From the NCBI GenBank assembly GCA_900315605.1, contig OMZU01000011.1, positions 1-48,657 of the forward strand: DNA of 48,657 nucleotides, read 5' to 3'. The notes under the pieces are model-generated. The model had not been told where the DNA came from, did no database searches, and saw only the letters and a list, made by a program, of their open reading frames with translations. Origin of the DNA: an uncultured Eubacteriales bacterium (GTDB taxonomy: Bacteria; Bacillota; Clostridia; Oscillospirales; Acutalibacteraceae). Shown here in pieces: positions 46,860 to 48,657 of this stretch. How positions within the stretch are numbered: the stretch's first letter is position 1; each line of letters starts with the position of its first letter. Both the position numbers and the translations under genes were made by a program.

Positions 46860-48657
46860 TTACTTTCTCTCTCTTTTGCGTGCGAAATAGATTGCAGCAG
46901 TTGCAGAAATCAGAACTAAGAGGATAATTACAGCCATAGAAGCATTACCTGTCTGAACTGCATTGCTTGAAGTTGTTGATGTTCCGCCCTTGTTGATCTG
47001 GTCGCTCGAAGCCTGATCTGCAGTAGACTTGCCGTCAACCGAAATAGTTGTAGGAACTGGTTCGATCTTGGAGCCTGCGTCAGTTGTAGGTTCTACAGAA
47101 GCCGGTGTTGTTGTTTCATCAGATGATGGAGCTGATGTAGGCTCAACAGGAGCTGTTGTTTCTTCTGCAACAGGTGCTGTTGTGTCTTCTGCAACAGGAG
47201 CTGTTGTCTCTTCCGCAACAGGTGCTGTTGTTTCTTCTGCAACAGGTGCTGTTGTCTCTTCTGCAACAGGTGCTGTTGTCTCTTCTGCAACAGGTGCTGT
47301 TGTTTCTTCTGCAACAGGTGCTGTTGTTTCTTCTGCAACAGGTGCTGTTGTCTCTTCTGCAACAGGAGCTGTTGTCTCTTCTGCAACAGGTGCTGTTGTT
47401 TCTTCTGCAACAGGTGCTGTTGTTTCTTCTGCAACAGGTGCTGTTGTTTCTTCTGCAACAGGTGCTGTTGTCTCTTCTGCAACAGGTGCTGTTGTTTCTT
47501 CAACTACAGGAGCTGTTGTTGTTTCCTCAGCTACAGGTGCTGTTGTTTCCTCAGCTACAGGTGCTGTTGGTTCATCAGAAGGAACGCCCTTGATGATCTC
47601 AGACTCATTGTCTGTGATATCGTCGAGAGTCTGAACTACGCCGTCTCTGATAACTGTTGTATCAACAGGCTCGCCGTCTCCGTTGAACTCAACAAGTGTG
47701 AGATCTTCTACAAAGAGGTCTACGTCTGCTACGCCTGCGCCTGTTGCGGAGAATGTAGCCTGAACGAATACGCCCTTAGTTGTGAAGTCATACGGATTTG
47801 TGATGCTTGCTGCCCAGCCGATTGCAGGATTCTTGCCGGAGTTGATTACAGCGTCAGAAACCTTTGGCATTGTGAGGCTCTGGAGTGTAAGGTGCTCAGC
47901 GTCATAGTTGAGCTTCCAAGCAGTGTTGCTGATCTTCTTGTCAGCAGCAAGATAGTAAAGAACTGTGATTGTCTGCGGATCAGCCTCGTCGAGATTTACG
48001 ATGTACTGGCTTGATGAGCAGAGGTTAGAAGTTGCGTTTACTGTGAGAGTGTTAGAAACTACAGGAATTGTTGTTTCCTCAGCTACAGGTGCTGTTGTTG
48101 TCTCTTCAACTACAGGTGCTGTTGTTGTCTCTTCAACTACAGGAGCTGTTGTTGTTTCTTCAACTACAGGAGCTGTTGTTGTTTCTTCAACTACAGGTGC
48201 TGTTGTTGTTTCTTCAACTACAGGTGCTGTTGTTGTTTCCTCAGCTACAGGAGCTGTTGTTGTTTCTTCAACTACAGGAGCTGTTGTTGTTTCTTCAACT
48301 ACAGGTGCTGTTGTTGTCTCTTCAACTACAGGTGCTGTTGTTGTTTCCTCAACTACAGGAGCTGTTGTTGTTTCTTCAACTACAGGTGCTGTTGTTGTCT
48401 CTTCAACAGGCTCTGTTGTTGTTTCCACTACAGGAACAGTTGTTTCTTCTGCTACTGTTGTAGGTTCATCAGAAGGAACATAGTCAGGATCGTAAGGACC
48501 TGCGTATACATAAGTATTGTTTGTTACAGCAGTCTCGATATCCTGTGGCTGGTTGCGAGTTACAACTCTTTCGCTGGTTGTTGGGTCAGCCTTGCCCTTG
48601 ATTCTTTCTACGATCGTGAGTTCCTTAACGTTGAGGTCAACTGTTGTGTCGCCCTCG
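46860..48657 (-). CDS. Scaffoldin-like surface protein with cohesin-like modules and repeat linkers (partial)
   Basis: The C-terminal 598 residues of a gene that runs off the window; the in-frame GTG at 48428 is internal and not the start. The order is: the end of one cohesin-like module (TVDLNVKELTIVERIKGK, ending near VPSDEP), a linker of about 13 copies of the 9-residue unit APVVEETTT, and a complete cohesin-like module (about 150 residues) with LTVNATSNL, NTAWKLNYDAEHLTLQ and ADVDLFVEDLTLVEF. A second linker of about 18 copies of the 8-residue unit APVAEETT follows, then a Ser/Thr-rich piece, NAVQTG, a hydrophobic span and ARKRERK. The two module ends align with each other. Such layouts occur in Ruminococcus scaffoldins, which hold dockerin-bearing enzymes at the cell surface. 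Whether these modules bind dockerins is unproven. Confidence 0.8.
   Translation of the reverse strand, partial: EGDTTVDLNVKELTIVERIKGKADPTTSERVVTRNQPQDIETAVTNNTYVYAGPYDPDYVPSDEPTTVAEETTVPVVETTTEPVEETTTAPVVEETTTAPVVEETTTAPVVEETTTAPVVEETTTAPVVEETTTAPVAEETTTAPVVEETTTAPVVEETTTAPVVEETTTAPVVEETTTAPVVEETTTAPVAEETTIPVVSNTLTVNATSNLCSSSQYIVNLDEADPQTITVLYYLAADKKISNTAWKLNYDAEHLTLQSLTMPKVSDAVINSGKNPAIGWAASITNPYDFTTKGVFVQATFSATGAGVADVDLFVEDLTLVEFNGDGEPVDTTVIRDGVVQTLDDITDNESEIIKGVPSDEPTAPVAEETTAPVAEETTTAPVVEETTAPVAEETTAPVAEETTAPVAEETTAPVAEETTAPVAEETTAPVAEETTAPVAEETTAPVAEETTAPVAEETTAPVAEETTAPVAEETTAPVAEETTAPVAEDTTAPVAEETTAPVEPTSAPSSDETTTPASVEPTTDAGSKIEPVPTTISVDGKSTADQASSDQINKGGTSTTSSNAVQTGNASMAVIILLVLISATAAIYFARKRERK
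47130..47575 (-). repeat. Tandem 24-base coding repeat
   Basis: About 16 nearly identical 24-base units encode APVAEETT, followed toward 47575 by a few mixed 24/27-base units. Silent T/C and T/A changes separate some units. The copy number is likely to vary by slippage or recombination, in steps that keep the frame. Confidence 0.9.
48070..48425 (-). repeat. Tandem 27-base coding repeat
   Basis: About 13 units of 27 bases encode APVVEETTT, with one APVAEETTT-type unit. They form the linker between two cohesin-like modules. The unit length differs from the 24-base array in the same gene by one threonine codon. Confidence 0.9.

Noticed and set aside
46722-46919. Possible small plus-strand protein of 65 residues
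   Set aside because: It passes through the terminator of the scaffoldin-like gene and into its coding region, so it is a chance frame.
47130-48425. Regular short repeats resembling a CRISPR array
   Set aside because: The units are 24 or 27 bases, contiguous without spacers, and keep an open frame encoding Thr/Pro/Glu linkers. They are coding tandem repeats.
47029-48483. Long open frames on the plus strand and in other minus frames across the repeat gene
   Set aside because: They are by-products of a repeat whose period is a multiple of three, with translations made of SSATGAVV- or LLQKRQQH-type repeats and no ribosome sites.

Overview
The window reads as chromosome of a Gram-positive, anaerobic, gut- or rumen-type Clostridium relative, most likely Ruminococcus or a neighbouring Oscillospiraceae genus. 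The signs are a complete V-type ATPase operon, a type III glutamine synthetase (GlnN), surface proteins with sortase-like C-terminal anchors and Thr/Pro/Glu linkers, cohesin-like and starch-binding-like modules, strong Shine-Dalgarno sites, and GC-balanced genes separated by AT-rich gaps. This assignment is an inference from gene content; no rRNA or tRNA gene is present to confirm it.

Layout. 0.2-3.5 kb (minus): two exported, wall-anchored proteins, one with six beta-rich repeats and one with a CBM26-like module. 3.5-4 kb: a repeat-rich gap with an intact miniature inverted-repeat element flanked by TTAA. 4-10.2 kb (minus): an RND exporter with an extra ~310-residue coiled coil, a type II restriction-modification pair (HNH nuclease and D12-class adenine methylase), and a YbaK-type Cys-tRNA(Pro) deacylase. 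10.3-12.3 kb (minus): an AT-rich secreted beta-helix protein. 12.6-21.4 kb (plus): the V-ATPase operon in the order G-like, I, K, E, C, F, A, B, D, with a second inverted-repeat element between K and E. 21.6-24.4 kb (plus): an ABC-2 type exporter. 24.4-26.2 kb (plus): an HD-domain hydrolase and an NAD(P)H/FMN reductase. 26.3-27 kb (minus): a secreted protein with two CBM21-like modules.

27.6-39.4 kb is a nitrogen-assimilation block built on two divergent consensus promoters. On the minus strand are glnN and an ammonium channel fused to a PII domain; on the plus strand are gltB, gltD and pyrG. Ammonium enters through Amt, is fixed by GlnN into glutamine, and glutamine is used by GltBD (glutamate) and PyrG (CTP). 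The glnN transcript would begin with a long hairpin at its very 5' end.

39.5-41.6 kb (minus): flavodoxin, a GNAT acetyltransferase, and an EamA/DMT transporter gene broken by a second copy of the TTAA-flanked miniature element. Removing the element plus one TTAA restores a continuous reading frame of about 301 codons. 41.8-44 kb (plus): a membrane-anchored DHHW-like protein and a Nudix hydrolase, with a decayed third copy of the element between them. 44.3-48.7 kb (minus): three more surface proteins: a CBM26-like wall protein, a membrane-anchored single-cohesin-like protein, and the C-terminal part (cut by the window edge) of a scaffoldin-like protein with cohesin-like modules joined by long 9- and 8-residue repeat linkers.

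The two themes most worth following are the starch-adhesion/scaffold-like surface set (CBM21, CBM26-like, cohesin-like, non-canonical TG sorting motifs) and the mobile miniature element with its clean, reversible-looking gene disruption.
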